Positions 7,556 to 16,174 of a stretch of DNA of 64,000 bases are shown here, piece by piece. Under the pieces are notes generated by a model. The model had not been told where the DNA came from. It did not search any database and saw only the letters and a program-made list of their open reading frames with translations. The position numbers and the translations under genes were made by a program. Position 1 is the stretch's first letter. The number at the start of each line of letters is the position of its first letter. The stretch is from Corynebacterium casei LMG S-19264. GTDB taxonomy: Bacteria > Actinomycetota > Actinomycetes > Mycobacteriales > Mycobacteriaceae. The DNA is taken from assembly GCF_000550785.1 (NCBI RefSeq), contig NZ_CP004350.1, positions 2,646,009 to 2,710,008 of the forward strand, read 5' to 3'.

Positions 7556-7790
7556 ATTGATTACCTCCTAGTAGTGGCACACTACTGACACACGCGGGCA
7601 TGCAACCCCGACGTTGTGAATTTTCAGCAGCGGCGCTGTGTTAAGTTACATAGCCCACAATAGCGAACATTGTCAGTTTACGCCCAATTGTCCACTCATC
7701 ATTCACAGGCTCCCCACCACACCCTGAGCAGGCATGGGTGCATGTCACTGACACTTGCTTCTAGGGTCGTAGTAAGAGGACAATAGCCAC

Positions 7791-8936
7791 GTGGCTTTAA
7801 CAATTGGAAACATTGAACTCTCCTCCCCCGTGGTACTGGCACCGATGGCGGGGGTAACCAACGTTGCATTCCGCTCCTTGTGCAGGGAGCAGGAAGTCCA
7901 GCGCACCGGAACCGTCTCAGGTCTGTATGTCTGTGAGATGGTTACTGCGCGTGCCTTGGTGGAGCGCAATAAAAAGACCATGCGGATGACCACCTTCGCC
8001 CCGGATGAGGATCCGCGTTCGCTGCAGTTGTACACCGTCGATCCGGAGTACACGTATAAGGCCGCGAAGATGATCGCGGATGAGAATCTAGCCGATCATA
8101 TTGACATGAACTTCGGCTGCCCGGTGCCAAAGATTACCCGCCGCGGCGGTGGCTCGGCCCTGCCTTATAAACGTCGCCTTTTCGGCAACATCGTTGCTGC
8201 CGCGGTCAAAGCCACCGAAGGTACCGATATTCCAGTCACCGTGAAGTTCCGCGTCGGTATTGATGATGAGCACCACACGCACCTCGATGCCGGCCGCATC
8301 GCCGTGGAAGAGGGTGCGGCCGCTGTCGCATTGCATGCCCGCACGGCTGCGCAGCGCTACTCCGGTGAGGCGGACTGGAGTGAGATTGCGCGTTTGAAGG
8401 AGCACCTCGCCGACACGAACATTCCGGTGCTCGGCAATGGCGATATCTTCAAGGCCACTGACGCGCACCGCATGATGGAAGAAACCGACTGCGATGGCGT
8501 TGTGGTCGGCCGCGGTTGCCTGGGCCGCCCGTGGCTGTTCGCCGAGCTGTCCGCACATTTGCGCGGGGAGGACATCCCTTCGGAGCCAACTATGGGTGAA
8601 GTCGCACAGATTATCGTTCGCCATGCCGAGCTGCTCGCACAGTACGACGGTGAGGATCACGCTACCCGCGATATCCGCAAGCACATTGGTTGGTATCTGC
8701 GCGGATTCCCAGTCGGCGGCGAGGTCCGCTCAGCACTGGCACGGGTGGAGTCGCTCCAGCAGCTGCGTGAGCTTCTCGCACCGTGGGCAGAGTCGCCAGC
8801 GCTTGCCGATGACGCCGATGGCCCACGTGGCCGTCAGGGCTCGCCAGGGAAGGTTGTTTTGCCTGAGGGTTGGCTGGATGATCCGGAAGATGAGTCGGTT
8901 CCTGAGGGCGCTGAACTGATGCACTCCGGTGGATAA
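7791..8936 (+). CDS. dusB: tRNA-dihydrouridine synthase (DusB type)
   Basis: A 381-residue FMN-dependent TIM-barrel enzyme that reduces uridines in the tRNA D loop. LAPMAGVTNVAFRSLC opens the barrel. DHIDMNFGCPVPKITRRGGG carries the catalytic Cys that protonates the uracil. TVKFRVGIDD, ALHARTAAQRYSG and VLGNGDIF plus VVVGRGCLGRPW bind flavin phosphate. GTG at 7791 is taken as the start because SSPVVLAPMAG follows at the normal distance. A charged carboxyl tail after about residue 335 is poorly conserved. A terminator follows at 8978. Confidence 0.93.
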   Translation: MALTIGNIELSSPVVLAPMAGVTNVAFRSLCREQEVQRTGTVSGLYVCEMVTARALVERNKKTMRMTTFAPDEDPRSLQLYTVDPEYTYKAAKMIADENLADHIDMNFGCPVPKITRRGGGSALPYKRRLFGNIVAAAVKATEGTDIPVTVKFRVGIDDEHHTHLDAGRIAVEEGAAAVALHARTAAQRYSGEADWSEIARLKEHLADTNIPVLGNGDIFKATDAHRMMEETDCDGVVVGRGCLGRPWLFAELSAHLRGEDIPSEPTMGEVAQIIVRHAELLAQYDGEDHATRDIRKHIGWYLRGFPVGGEVRSALARVESLQQLRELLAPWAESPALADDADGPRGRQGSPGKVVLPEGWLDDPEDESVPEGAELMHSGG

Positions 8937-8977
8937 ATTGCCACCGGCGTAATAAATCATTGAATTTACTCATATTC

Positions 8978-9008
8978 GGGGCTTCCCCATGAGGGGTAGC
9001 CCCTTTTC
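8978..9008 (+). terminator. Terminator of dusB
   Basis: GGGGCT (8978-8983) pairs with AGCCCC (8998-9003) and is followed by TTTTC. Confidence 0.75.
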
Positions 9009-9034
9009 AACGCGCATTATCTGCAGCAATGTTC

Positions 9035-9040
9035 TAAACT
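9035..9040 (+). promoter_or_regulatory. -10 element of phoU (leaderless)
   Basis: TAAACT ends 6 bases before the phoU ATG. Confidence 0.55.
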
Positions 9041-9046
9041 ACCCAT

Positions 9047-9775
9047 ATGCGACATGCTTATCGGGAAGAGCTAAATGCCTTCGCCCACGATTTGATCGTG
9101 ATGTGCGACGGCGTTTCTGCGATCATGCACAAGGCTTCCCAGGCGCTATTGACGGCTGATCTTCAGCCCGCCGAAGAAGCCATCTCACTATCGGATGAGT
9201 TGGATGCCGTGCGTCTGCGCTCTGAGGAGCGCGCGGTGGCGCTACTGGCACTAGAAAATCCTGTTGCCAAGGAGCTGCGCCAAGTTGTGTCCTCCATTTA
9301 TATTGTGGAAGATCTCAACCGTATGAGCGAGTTGGCAAAGCATATTGCCAACGCTGCGCGCCGCCGCCATCCCGACTCGGTTATCCCCGAAACCTACTTG
9401 GGCTACTTCAAGGAAATGGCACGTTTGGTCGAAGACATGGTTGCGCTCACCCGTGATGTTTTGGTCGATCCTGACGCAGATGTTGCCCTGCGCCTAACCT
9501 CTGAAGATGACGCGGTGGATGACATCAACGAGCATTTACTGAATGTGCTTACTCGCCGCGAGTGGACTGAGACTACCCGAGCTGCCGTCGACATCGCGCT
9601 ACTTTCACGTTTCTATGAGCGCTACGCTGACCACTGCGTCAACGTAGCCGCCCGCGTGGTCTTCCTTATCACGGGCATGACCCCGGAGGAGTATCTCGCC
9701 GAGCGCGAGAGCAGCCAACAGCGTGCGGCTGCCGAGGCCCGCTTCCAAGCTCTAGAGCGCCAATTCCGTAATTAA
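9047..9775 (+). CDS. phoU: Phosphate-uptake regulatory protein PhoU
   Basis: A 242-residue helical-bundle protein with two PhoU repeats. It binds metals and connects the Pst transporter to the phosphate two-component system, damping the starvation response. The repeats show as KASQALLTADLQPAEEAISLS...ALLALENPVAKELRQVVSSIYIVEDLNRM (about 25-95) and the matching second half with DEDAVDDINEHLL and ALLSRFYERYADHCVNVA. It faces the pst operon tail to tail, not inside it, and has its own leaderless promoter. A long hairpin region separates it from pstB. Confidence 0.93.
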   Translation: MRHAYREELNAFAHDLIVMCDGVSAIMHKASQALLTADLQPAEEAISLSDELDAVRLRSEERAVALLALENPVAKELRQVVSSIYIVEDLNRMSELAKHIANAARRRHPDSVIPETYLGYFKEMARLVEDMVALTRDVLVDPDADVALRLTSEDDAVDDINEHLLNVLTRREWTETTRAAVDIALLSRFYERYADHCVNVAARVVFLITGMTPEEYLAERESSQQRAAAEARFQALERQFRN

Positions 9776-9842
9776 AACACCCCATCAAGCAGCAATCCCT
9801 AGCCTGGGGCTCTCAGCCGAGTTTTCCGCGCTAGGGGTGTTT
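9775..9842 (+). terminator. Nested inverted repeat after phoU
   Basis: AAACACCCC (9775-9783) pairs with GGGGTGTTT (9834-9842). A competing inner pair CCCTAGC (9797-9803) and GCTAGGG (9830-9836) shares bases with it. The outer arm begins in the phoU stop codon. Confidence 0.6.
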
Positions 9843-9855
9843 GCGTTGTGGCAAC

Positions 9856-9909
9856 AAAAAAGTCCAGGTTGTTCTTCCTTTTTCAGCAGGAAAGAATTTG
9901 CTGGACTTT
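9856..9909 (-). terminator. Terminator of the pst operon
   Basis: AAAGTCCAG (9859-9867) pairs with CTGGACTTT (9901-9909), with an inner TTCTTCCT/AGGAAAGAA stem. On the minus strand it ends in TTTTTTGTT. Confidence 0.75.
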
Positions 9910-9968
9910 GTGCTCAGACAATCAATATGTGCAATCCCCTGAAGAAGAGGATTGGGCCGATAGGCGGT

Positions 9969-10742
9969 TTAGCCGAAGCGGCCGGAGATGTAATCTTCGG
10001 TTTCCTTCTTGTCAGGGTTTTCGAAGATCTTCTTGGTCTCATCATATTCAACCAAGTGGCCTGGGCGGCCGGTTGCCTCGAGAGAGAAGAAGCCAGTCTT
10101 GTCAGACACACGTGCAGCCTGCTGCATGTTGTGCGTAACAATCACGATGGTGAAGTTTTCCTTCAGCTCGTGGATCAAGTCCTCCACCGCGAGGGTCGAA
10201 ATTGGGTCGAGTGCGGAACAAGGCTCATCCATGAGCAGAACCTCAGGCTCCACAGCAATAGCACGTGCGATGCACAGGCGCTGCTGCTGACCACCGGAAA
10301 GGCCACCGCCAGGCTTATCCAGGCGGTCCTTAACTTCATCCCACAGGTTAGCGCCGCGAAGAGATTTCTCTGCAACTTCCTTGAGCTTCTTCTTGTTCTT
10401 CTCCCCAGAAAGCTTCAGACCAGCAACCACGTTGTCCTCAATGGACATGGTTGGGAATGGGTTAGCCTTCTGGAACACCATGCCGATGGTGTTACGTACA
10501 GAAACTGGGTCAACCTTGCTGTTGTAAATGTTTTCACCATCGAGCAAGATTTCACCCTTGACGTGAGCACCTGGGATTACTTCGTGCATACGGTTGATGC
10601 TTCGCAGTACGGTGGACTTACCACAGCCGGATGGGCCAATAAAGGCGGTCACTGCCTGCGCCGGGATGTGCATGTTGACGTTCTGCACAGCGTGGAAATC
10701 ACCATAAAAGATGTCCACGTCATTGAGTTCGAGCTTTGACAT
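9969..10742 (-). CDS. pstB: Phosphate ABC transporter ATP-binding protein
   Basis: The 257-residue ATPase of the high-affinity phosphate importer. Walker A is GPSGCGKST (34-42), the ABC signature LSGGQQQR, Walker B VLLMDEP with the following CSALDP D-loop, and the switch His is in [13 protein letters not shown] dimer sits under PstA-PstC at the membrane. It is the last gene of pstSCAB, 39 bp after pstA, and ends before a strong terminator. The ATG has an AGGAG site. Confidence 0.97.
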   Translation of the reverse strand: MSKLELNDVDIFYGDFHAVQNVNMHIPAQAVTAFIGPSGCGKSTVLRSINRMHEVIPGAHVKGEILLDGENIYNSKVDPVSVRNTIGMVFQKANPFPTMSIEDNVVAGLKLSGEKNKKKLKEVAEKSLRGANLWDEVKDRLDKPGGGLSGGQQQRLCIARAIAVEPEVLLMDEPCSALDPISTLAVEDLIHELKENFTIVIVTHNMQQAARVSDKTGFFSLEATGRPGHLVEYDETKKIFENPDKKETEDYISGRFG

Positions 10743-10781
10743 TTTTACTCCTGGAACAAATGTAAGTGTAGGTAGTACGCG

Positions 10782-11699
10782 TTACTGCTTGACAGAGAAC
10801 TTCGCCGAAATTATGCGAGCGCCAACGTTGAGGATAGCGATGAGGAGAACCAGCGTAAATGCCGCGCCCCACATCTTGTCAAGAACATTCGGATTCAAAC
10901 CGGCCTTGTACATATCGAGCATCATCAATGGCAGCGAAGACATTGGGCCGCCGGACGGGTCCCACTTCAATGCCGGGGTGGTACCCACCAGAATCAGAAC
11001 TGGTGCCGACTCACCCATGATGCGGGCAATCGCAAGCATGATGCCGGTTGCGATACCGGACAACGCGGTTGGAAGAACAATCCGCGCAATAGTCTTCCAC
11101 TTTGGAACACCCAACGCGTAGGCCGCTTCACGCAGATCCATCGGAACCACGCGCAGCATTTCTTCAGTGTTACGCACAACAATTGGCATCATCAGCAGCA
11201 ACAGGGACCAAGCAACTGCCAGGCCTGAGCGTTCAAAGCCGAGGACAGTAATCCATGCGGCATAGATGAACAGTGCTGCAACGATGGATGGAACACCAGA
11301 TAGGATATCCACCATGAAAGTTGTTGTGCGGCCGAGCCAGCCACCGCGGGAGTACTCAACCAAGTAGATAGCAGTGAAGATACCTACTGGAATAGCGATG
11401 ACGGAAGCCAGCAGGGTCTGAACAAGGGTACCGATGATAGCGTGCAACGCACCGCCGCCGCTCTGGTGGTACATGGTGCCCAGCATGTCTTGAGTCCACC
11501 ACTCGGCATTGAGCACTGGCGGAAGGCCCTTAGAAATCAGTTCCCACAGGACAAATACCAGCGGAATAATCGCCAGCGCCATACACAGGTAAATGATTAC
11601 CTTGGCAAAATTATCAGTAGCTTTACGTTTCCCGGAGATTTCCAAGAACGAAGAAGCTTTACCCACTCCGGCTGGTGCAGGAGATGCAACATTAGTCAT
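10782..11699 (-). CDS. pstA: Phosphate ABC transporter permease PstA
   Basis: A 305-residue membrane subunit with about six helices (first near 33-55) that forms half of the phosphate channel. The cytoplasmic loop EAAYALGVPKWKTIARIVLP (residues about 192-211) is the EAA motif that docks on PstB. It follows pstC by 12 bp. The start at 11699 gives a soluble amino tail typical of the family. Confidence 0.95.
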   Translation of the reverse strand: MTNVASPAPAGVGKASSFLEISGKRKATDNFAKVIIYLCMALAIIPLVFVLWELISKGLPPVLNAEWWTQDMLGTMYHQSGGGALHAIIGTLVQTLLASVIAIPVGIFTAIYLVEYSRGGWLGRTTTFMVDILSGVPSIVAALFIYAAWITVLGFERSGLAVAWSLLLLMMPIVVRNTEEMLRVVPMDLREAAYALGVPKWKTIARIVLPTALSGIATGIMLAIARIMGESAPVLILVGTTPALKWDPSGGPMSSLPLMMLDMYKAGLNPNVLDKMWGAAFTLVLLIAILNVGARIISAKFSVKQ

Positions 11700-11711
11700 T
11701 TTACGCCCTCC

Positions 11712-12785
11712 CTATTTCTTCTTGCCCGAGACCATTGAGCGGGCGATCGCGTTGACCACAAAGGTCAACAGGAACAGAACCAAGCCAGCTGCAATGTACG
11801 CGCCTGCCTTGATATCGTTGTTAAACTCCGGCGCTGCATTCGCAATGGCGGTAGCAAACGTCGTACCGCCATCGAACAACGAACCACGGAATGCCGACGA
11901 TGGGGAAACAACCATGTACAGTGCCATGGTCTCACCCAGTGCACGACCAAGTCCCAGCATGGAACCGGAAACGTAACCGGACAAGCCAAAAGGCAAAACG
12001 GTCATACGAACAACTTCCCACCGGGTCGCGCCCAGGGCCTGTGCAGCCTCAATATGCCCCTTAGGAGTCTGGACAAAGACCTCACGTGCGGTCGCTGCAA
12101 TGATCGGCAAGATCATAATCGCCAGGACAATGCCACCGGTAAAGATGTTTCGTCCTGTAGCAAACGATGGAGTATTGCTGTAGGTGGAGAACAAGAAGAA
12201 ACCTGCGCCCCAGCTTTCAAGCCATTCGTAGAAGCCTGAGAGGAATGGCCCTAGAACGAGCCAACCCCACAGGCCGTATACGATGGAAGGTACCGCAGCC
12301 AGCATGTCCACCAGGTAGCCCATTGGTTTAACAATGGACTTCGGTGCGTAGTTGGACAAGAAGACTGCAACGCCCAACGCGATCGGCATAGCAATAATCA
12401 GCGCCAAGACTGACATCATGACCGTTGTTGCAAAAAGGTTCGGAATACCGAAGTACATGTTGTCAACATCGGAGGTGTTCCACGTATCCGAATACGTGAA
12501 GAATCCTAGATATCCATTGGCGTTTCGGTTCAGTGCAGGAAGTGCACGGAGGACAAGGAAAATACCGATAGCGGCAATGAATACCGTAATCAGCGTTGCG
12601 GATGCCGTGGAAAGGAATTCAAATACGCGGTCGCCTGGACGGCGAACGCTTCCCGACTTAACACCGTCATTGACACCTGCAGGCTGTTCGTTCTTGCTGG
12701 AGTTCACGGTAACCGGATGTGCTTCTGCACTTCGGTTATCTTCCAGCTTGACGTGGTCGCCCGAGGTCGAGTTGTAGTCAGCCAT
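11712..12785 (-). CDS. pstC: Phosphate ABC transporter permease PstC
   Basis: The second permease half, about 357 residues from the chosen ATG at 12785. A GTG 48 bases upstream (12833) would add 16 residues, but GAAGGA stands before 12785 and no site stands before the GTG. A charged tail of about 55 residues precedes the first membrane helix (TLITVFIAAIGIFLVLRALP). The EAA loop is EAAQALGATRWEVVRMTVLP. A 182-bp gap with stem-loops separates it from pstS, which may let the binding protein be made in excess over the membrane parts. Confidence 0.94.
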   Translation of the reverse strand: MADYNSTSGDHVKLEDNRSAEAHPVTVNSSKNEQPAGVNDGVKSGSVRRPGDRVFEFLSTASATLITVFIAAIGIFLVLRALPALNRNANGYLGFFTYSDTWNTSDVDNMYFGIPNLFATTVMMSVLALIIAMPIALGVAVFLSNYAPKSIVKPMGYLVDMLAAVPSIVYGLWGWLVLGPFLSGFYEWLESWGAGFFLFSTYSNTPSFATGRNIFTGGIVLAIMILPIIAATAREVFVQTPKGHIEAAQALGATRWEVVRMTVLPFGLSGYVSGSMLGLGRALGETMALYMVVSPSSAFRGSLFDGGTTFATAIANAAPEFNNDIKAGAYIAAGLVLFLLTFVVNAIARSMVSGKKK

Positions 12786-12848
12786 ATGGCGCAGTCCTTC
12801 AACTTCATGGGATTTGTTATTGGTCACAGTCACCGCCTAAGCGGCGCG

Positions 12849-12906
12849 ACGCCCCCGGAGCTCTAACGGAGTGTCTCAGACACACCATACAAGCCAGCGG
12901 GGGCGT
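12849..12906. repeat. Stem-loop between pstS and pstC
   Basis: ACGCCCCC (12849-12856) pairs with GGGGGCGT (12899-12906), enclosing a second hairpin GTGTC/GACAC (12871-12883). There is no T run in the sense of the operon, so a processing or stabilising element fits better than a terminator. Confidence 0.55.
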
Positions 12907-12967
12907 TTTACTTCCCCAAGGTTCTAACTTAGGAAGTGCAGGGTGTTCATAATGAACAACCTCAAGA

Positions 12968-14098
12968 CTAGCCGTTGATTGCCTCTACAGCTTCGACCAG
13001 GCGGTCGTAGTGTCCACCGGACACTGGAATGTGGCCAGCCTCGGACAAGCCCTCATCCTGGTATGCCAGAGCGGTCATCAGGAAGTCCTTAACCAAGTTT
13101 GCCTCGTCCTCGGTGTAGCCACCGGAGCAGACGATTTCGTAAGTGGTCAGGATGAGTGGGTAGCCAGCGTCAGATGCGAACAGCACGTCAGCGTCAACAA
13201 CCATGTTGTTGCCCTCGGTGGTGAACTCCATGGACTCGAGCGCCTGGCCAACAGACTCCTCGTTGAGCTCAACTGGGCCCTGTCCGAAATCGACGTTTGC
13301 AACGTCCAGACCGGAGGAAACTGCGTGAGAGTTCTCGACGTAGGTGATGCCGCCGTCAATCTGCTGAACCTGGGTTGCAACACCGGAAGAGCCGTTCGCG
13401 CCCTCACCAACTGCGGTTGGGAAGTTGGTGCCTTCGCCCTCCCAGTTGCCGGTGGAAGCGGTCAGGAACTTCTGGAAGTTGTCAGAGGTACCGGACTCGT
13501 CGGAACGGTAAACAACAGAGATGTCGGTGTCAGGAAGCTCTACGCCCTCGTTGTCAGCAGCGATTGCTTCATCGCTCCAAGAGGTGATGTCACCGGCGAA
13601 GATGGAAGCCAGGGTCTCAGTGGACAGGTTGATTGGCTCATCAACGCCCTCAAGGTTGTACGCGATGGAAACTGGGCCGATAACGAATGGCAGGTGCCAT
13701 GCTTCGTTGCCTCCGCAACGCTCAGCAGCTGCGTCTACCTGCTCATCTTCCAGTGGGGAGTCAGAACCGGCGAAGACTACGTTGCCGTCAACGAAGTTAG
13801 TGCGGCCGGAACCGGAACCGGTTGGGTTGTACTCCAAGTATGCGTCACCACCGGTGACCTCCTGGAACTTAGCGCCGAAGTAGTCCATTGCGTTCTGCTG
13901 GGAGGATGCACCCTCAGCGACAAGGCCACCGGTTGCGCCGGATAGGGAGTAGCCACCAGGAAGCTCTACAGCGGACTCACCCTCGGAGCCACCTTCAGCA
14001 GAAGTGTCCTCAGCGGAATCAGAGCAAGCTACAAGAGCGAGGGAAGATGCTGCAACAGCACCAAAGACAGCAGCGGAGCGCTTAAAGTTGCGAATCAC
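12968..14098 (-). CDS. pstS: Phosphate-binding lipoprotein PstS
   Basis: The 376-residue extracellular receptor of the phosphate importer. It starts (GTG, GAAAGG upstream) with a lipoprotein signal ending in LALVACSDS, so Cys25 should be lipidated. A Ser/Glu-rich linker follows. GASSQQNAMDYF, PTGSGSGRTNF, FAGSDSPL and YRSDESGTSDNFQKFL are the phosphate-cage loops of the family. First gene of pstSCAB. The upstream region carries PHO-box-like repeats and a long palindrome. Confidence 0.96.
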   Translation of the reverse strand: MIRNFKRSAAVFGAVAASSLALVACSDSAEDTSAEGGSEGESAVELPGGYSLSGATGGLVAEGASSQQNAMDYFGAKFQEVTGGDAYLEYNPTGSGSGRTNFVDGNVVFAGSDSPLEDEQVDAAAERCGGNEAWHLPFVIGPVSIAYNLEGVDEPINLSTETLASIFAGDITSWSDEAIAADNEGVELPDTDISVVYRSDESGTSDNFQKFLTASTGNWEGEGTNFPTAVGEGANGSSGVATQVQQIDGGITYVENSHAVSSGLDVANVDFGQGPVELNEESVGQALESMEFTTEGNNMVVDADVLFASDAGYPLILTTYEIVCSGGYTEDEANLVKDFLMTALAYQDEGLSEAGHIPVSGGHYDRLVEAVEAING

Positions 14099-14173
14099 GG
14101 GGAAACCTTTCCGGTTAAATTCAGGGAAGTTTTTGATTGTCCGAACACATTCTTGCGCTGGGCTTCCTATTCC

Positions 14174-14202
14174 CTTGAAAGATTTTCTTTAAATCTTTCA
14201 AG
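14174..14202. repeat. Perfect 12-bp-arm palindrome upstream of pstS
   Basis: CTTGAAAGATTT (14174-14185) and AAATCTTTCAAG (14191-14202) flank TCTTT. It lies 76 bp before the pstS start, probably in the 5' leader. Confidence 0.7.
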
Positions 14203-14262
14203 AGTTTTAAGCAGCCAAATCTCAGGCTGTTGTGCTCACGAGTTGCAAACCTATCGGGCGCG

Positions 14263-14303
14263 GGTTAACCGCAATAGTGCTTTCCGGTTAACAACTGGTT
14301 AAC
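14263..14303 (-). promoter_or_regulatory. PHO-box-like direct repeats for pstSCAB
   Basis: On the minus strand GTTAACC occurs twice with starts 11 bp apart (14286-14292 and 14297-14303), and again in GGTTAACC at 14263-14270, about two units further. Streptomyces PHO boxes are 11-bp direct repeats around GTTCACC, so this is the probable PhoR site. Confidence 0.55.
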
Positions 14304-14344
14304 TTAGACAATTTTCACAGTGAAACTGATCACTTGTAGACGTC

Positions 14345-15265
14345 TCATCTAGTTTGCGTCTTATAAACCACGTGATTTTCGGCGATGTCGAAGCCCAAAC
14401 GCTCATAGGCTTTCACTGCCGGCACGTTATCTGCTTCCACATAAAGGATGACTCTTTCAGCGCCTTTTTCTGTCATACGCTGCAGTCCCGCGTTCAAAAG
14501 TGGTCCGCCGAGGCGGCGTCCGCGATACGCATCTGCCAAACCCACGACATAAACTTCGCCGAATCCTGGATCCACCTCTTCGTGCCACTTAGTCCAGTGG
14601 AATCCTGCCATTTCCGGCTGCGTTTCGCCGGAAGTTTCACCATTTACATCCCAGAAAAAGATGACGTCACGCTCATCAAACCAGTCTGGTTCCATGCCGC
14701 GCTGCAAGCGGTCAAGGTCCCAGCCGCCTTGTTCTGGGTGCCAGGAAAAGGCTTCATTATTGGCCTTGAGCCACTGGTTTTGAACGTGGTCCTTGCCAAA
14801 GCGCTCTACCGATTCCGCGTAGTTGGCTACTTCTAAGTCAGTTTCAGGCTTTTGCGCTGCCGCTTTCAATGCAGCACTCTCAATCGCCATCACCAGCAGG
14901 TGACGGGTGATATCCAGTCCCTTCGCCTTGGCCAGGGCTTGCGCACCCTCAAAGTTGCCGTGCGCCCAGACTGGCGTTGGCGCTACTGCTTCATACAGCG
15001 CCGTGCCGCGGCCCTGTCGCCGTGCGGAAGGAACCACAAATAACTCCGCGCTTGAGCCATCGTTTGCCGCAATGGCTTCTACCTGGCCTTCTTGTTCAAT
15101 AATCCAGTGCTTATGCCCCAGCCGGGGATCGCGCAAGCCAAATAAGTACTGCTCAGAAAACGGGTCAATCCCGTCATGCTTGGAGGTTTCTTGGGCTGCG
15201 GCCTCTACTGCGGCAGCTAGTTCAGCACTGTCTGTGATGTTGACGCTTTGCACATTAAAAGTCAT
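14345..15265 (-). CDS. mshD: Mycothiol synthase
   Basis: A 306-residue protein with two GNAT domains that transfers acetyl from acetyl-CoA to Cys-GlcN-Ins, the last step of mycothiol synthesis. The second, active domain (about 165-306) shows GLADAYRGRRLGGPLLNAGL (CoA loop) and YVEADNVPAVKAYERLGF. The first has VVPSARRQGRGTALYEA. TAGGGT ends 6 bases before the ATG, so the mRNA is probably leaderless. Mycothiol is the actinobacterial replacement for glutathione, which supports the taxonomy. It is divergent from the LmeA-like gene, and its 3' end faces away from the pst promoter region. Confidence 0.93.
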   Translation of the reverse strand: MTFNVQSVNITDSAELAAAVEAAAQETSKHDGIDPFSEQYLFGLRDPRLGHKHWIIEQEGQVEAIAANDGSSAELFVVPSARRQGRGTALYEAVAPTPVWAHGNFEGAQALAKAKGLDITRHLLVMAIESAALKAAAQKPETDLEVANYAESVERFGKDHVQNQWLKANNEAFSWHPEQGGWDLDRLQRGMEPDWFDERDVIFFWDVNGETSGETQPEMAGFHWTKWHEEVDPGFGEVYVVGLADAYRGRRLGGPLLNAGLQRMTEKGAERVILYVEADNVPAVKAYERLGFDIAENHVVYKTQTR

Positions 15266-15271
15266 ATCCCC

Positions 15272-15277
15272 ACCCTA
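15272..15277 (-). promoter_or_regulatory. -10 element of mshD (leaderless)
   Basis: TAGGGT, 6 bases before the ATG. Confidence 0.55.
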
Positions 15278-15338
15278 GTGATGAACCATGAGGTAAGTAA
15301 GCTTCTACTCAACGCACCATCACAGTTAGGAATGCACC

Positions 15339-16157
15339 ATGAGCCATACCGCGGCAGACACCACGGCAGACACCACGGCCACCGTGACTATTCCGGCGCG
15401 CGCTGTTCGCCCATTGAAGATCATCGGCGGAATTGCCGTTGTTGTCGGTGTGCTCGGCGTGGTGGATACAGGATTTGCCATGCACGCGGAACACACCCTT
15501 GCGCAGCAGGTAAAAGCTGAGGCTCAGCTGGAAAATACTCCACAGGTGTATGTCGGCGGCATGCCTTACTTAGGTGCAGCTATCATGCCGGACCATGAGA
15601 TTCCTTTGATGGAAGTCAACGCTTTGGATATTGAGGTTCCTCGCCTTGGCCTGGTCAATGCTTCGACTACTTTGCGCGATGTCCAGGTCACCCCAGATCA
15701 GCTCTTCAGCGGCAATTTCACAGGCGCTTCGGTCTCCACGTGGTCGCGTGCCATTTCCGTTGATGCTGTGTCTTTGGGCCGTTTAATGGGCATTAATGAC
15801 TTGCAGATTGCTAATCCAAAGAACATCTCGCCGACGTCGGGTACTTCTGCTGAGGCCGATCTGGTGGGCACCCTTCCAGGCGATGACGAGTCCACCACGG
15901 TGGAGGTGACGCTTCGGCTTATCGATGAAAAATTCATCATGACCCCCGTCAACGCCGAAAATGACAGAGTTGCTGAAGCTTTCAGCTATTCCTTGGATAC
16001 CCGCCACCTTCCACTGTCTGCGCAGGCAACCGCTGTTCGCCTGCAGGGCGGTTCCATCACTTTTGAAACCCAGCACCGCAACACCACGCTGGATGTTTCC
16101 CAGCTGTCCCCTGTCGAAATCGATGGCCGTTATGACAGCGAAGGCCGCGAGAACTAG
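15339..16157 (+). CDS. DUF2993 protein, LmeA-like
   Basis: A 272-residue envelope protein. A Thr/Ala-rich tail (1-20) precedes one membrane anchor (about 27-47, IIGGIAVVVGVLGVVDTGFA). The rest is the DUF2993 fold, tubular-lipid-binding-like, as in mycobacterial LmeA, which binds phospholipids and supports mannan elongation. The block AIMPDHEIPLMEVNALDIEV and repeated DVQV/DAVSL strands fit that fold. An AGGA site lies 7 bases before the ATG. The tail has a short in-phase repeat (TTADTTADTTA-like). Function here is by analogy. Confidence 0.7.
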   Translation: MSHTAADTTADTTATVTIPARAVRPLKIIGGIAVVVGVLGVVDTGFAMHAEHTLAQQVKAEAQLENTPQVYVGGMPYLGAAIMPDHEIPLMEVNALDIEVPRLGLVNASTTLRDVQVTPDQLFSGNFTGASVSTWSRAISVDAVSLGRLMGINDLQIANPKNISPTSGTSAEADLVGTLPGDDESTTVEVTLRLIDEKFIMTPVNAENDRVAEAFSYSLDTRHLPLSAQATAVRLQGGSITFETQHRNTTLDVSQLSPVEIDGRYDSEGREN

Positions 16158-16174
16158 CCAACGCTAGTGTGCAA

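Noticed and set aside
6011..7588. 525-codon open frame opposite actA
   Set aside because: Exact shadow of a strongly codon-biased gene; its translation has no known domain and no ribosome site.
7568..7640. Possible GlxR (TGTGA-N6-TCACA) site before actA
   Set aside because: Only the left half TGTGA is present; the right half does not match.
9837..10739. 300-codon frame opposite pstB
   Set aside because: Shadow of pstB; the PstB motifs are unmistakable on the other strand.
13010..13945. 311-codon frame opposite pstS
   Set aside because: Shadow frame; pstS has a lipobox and all phosphate loops.
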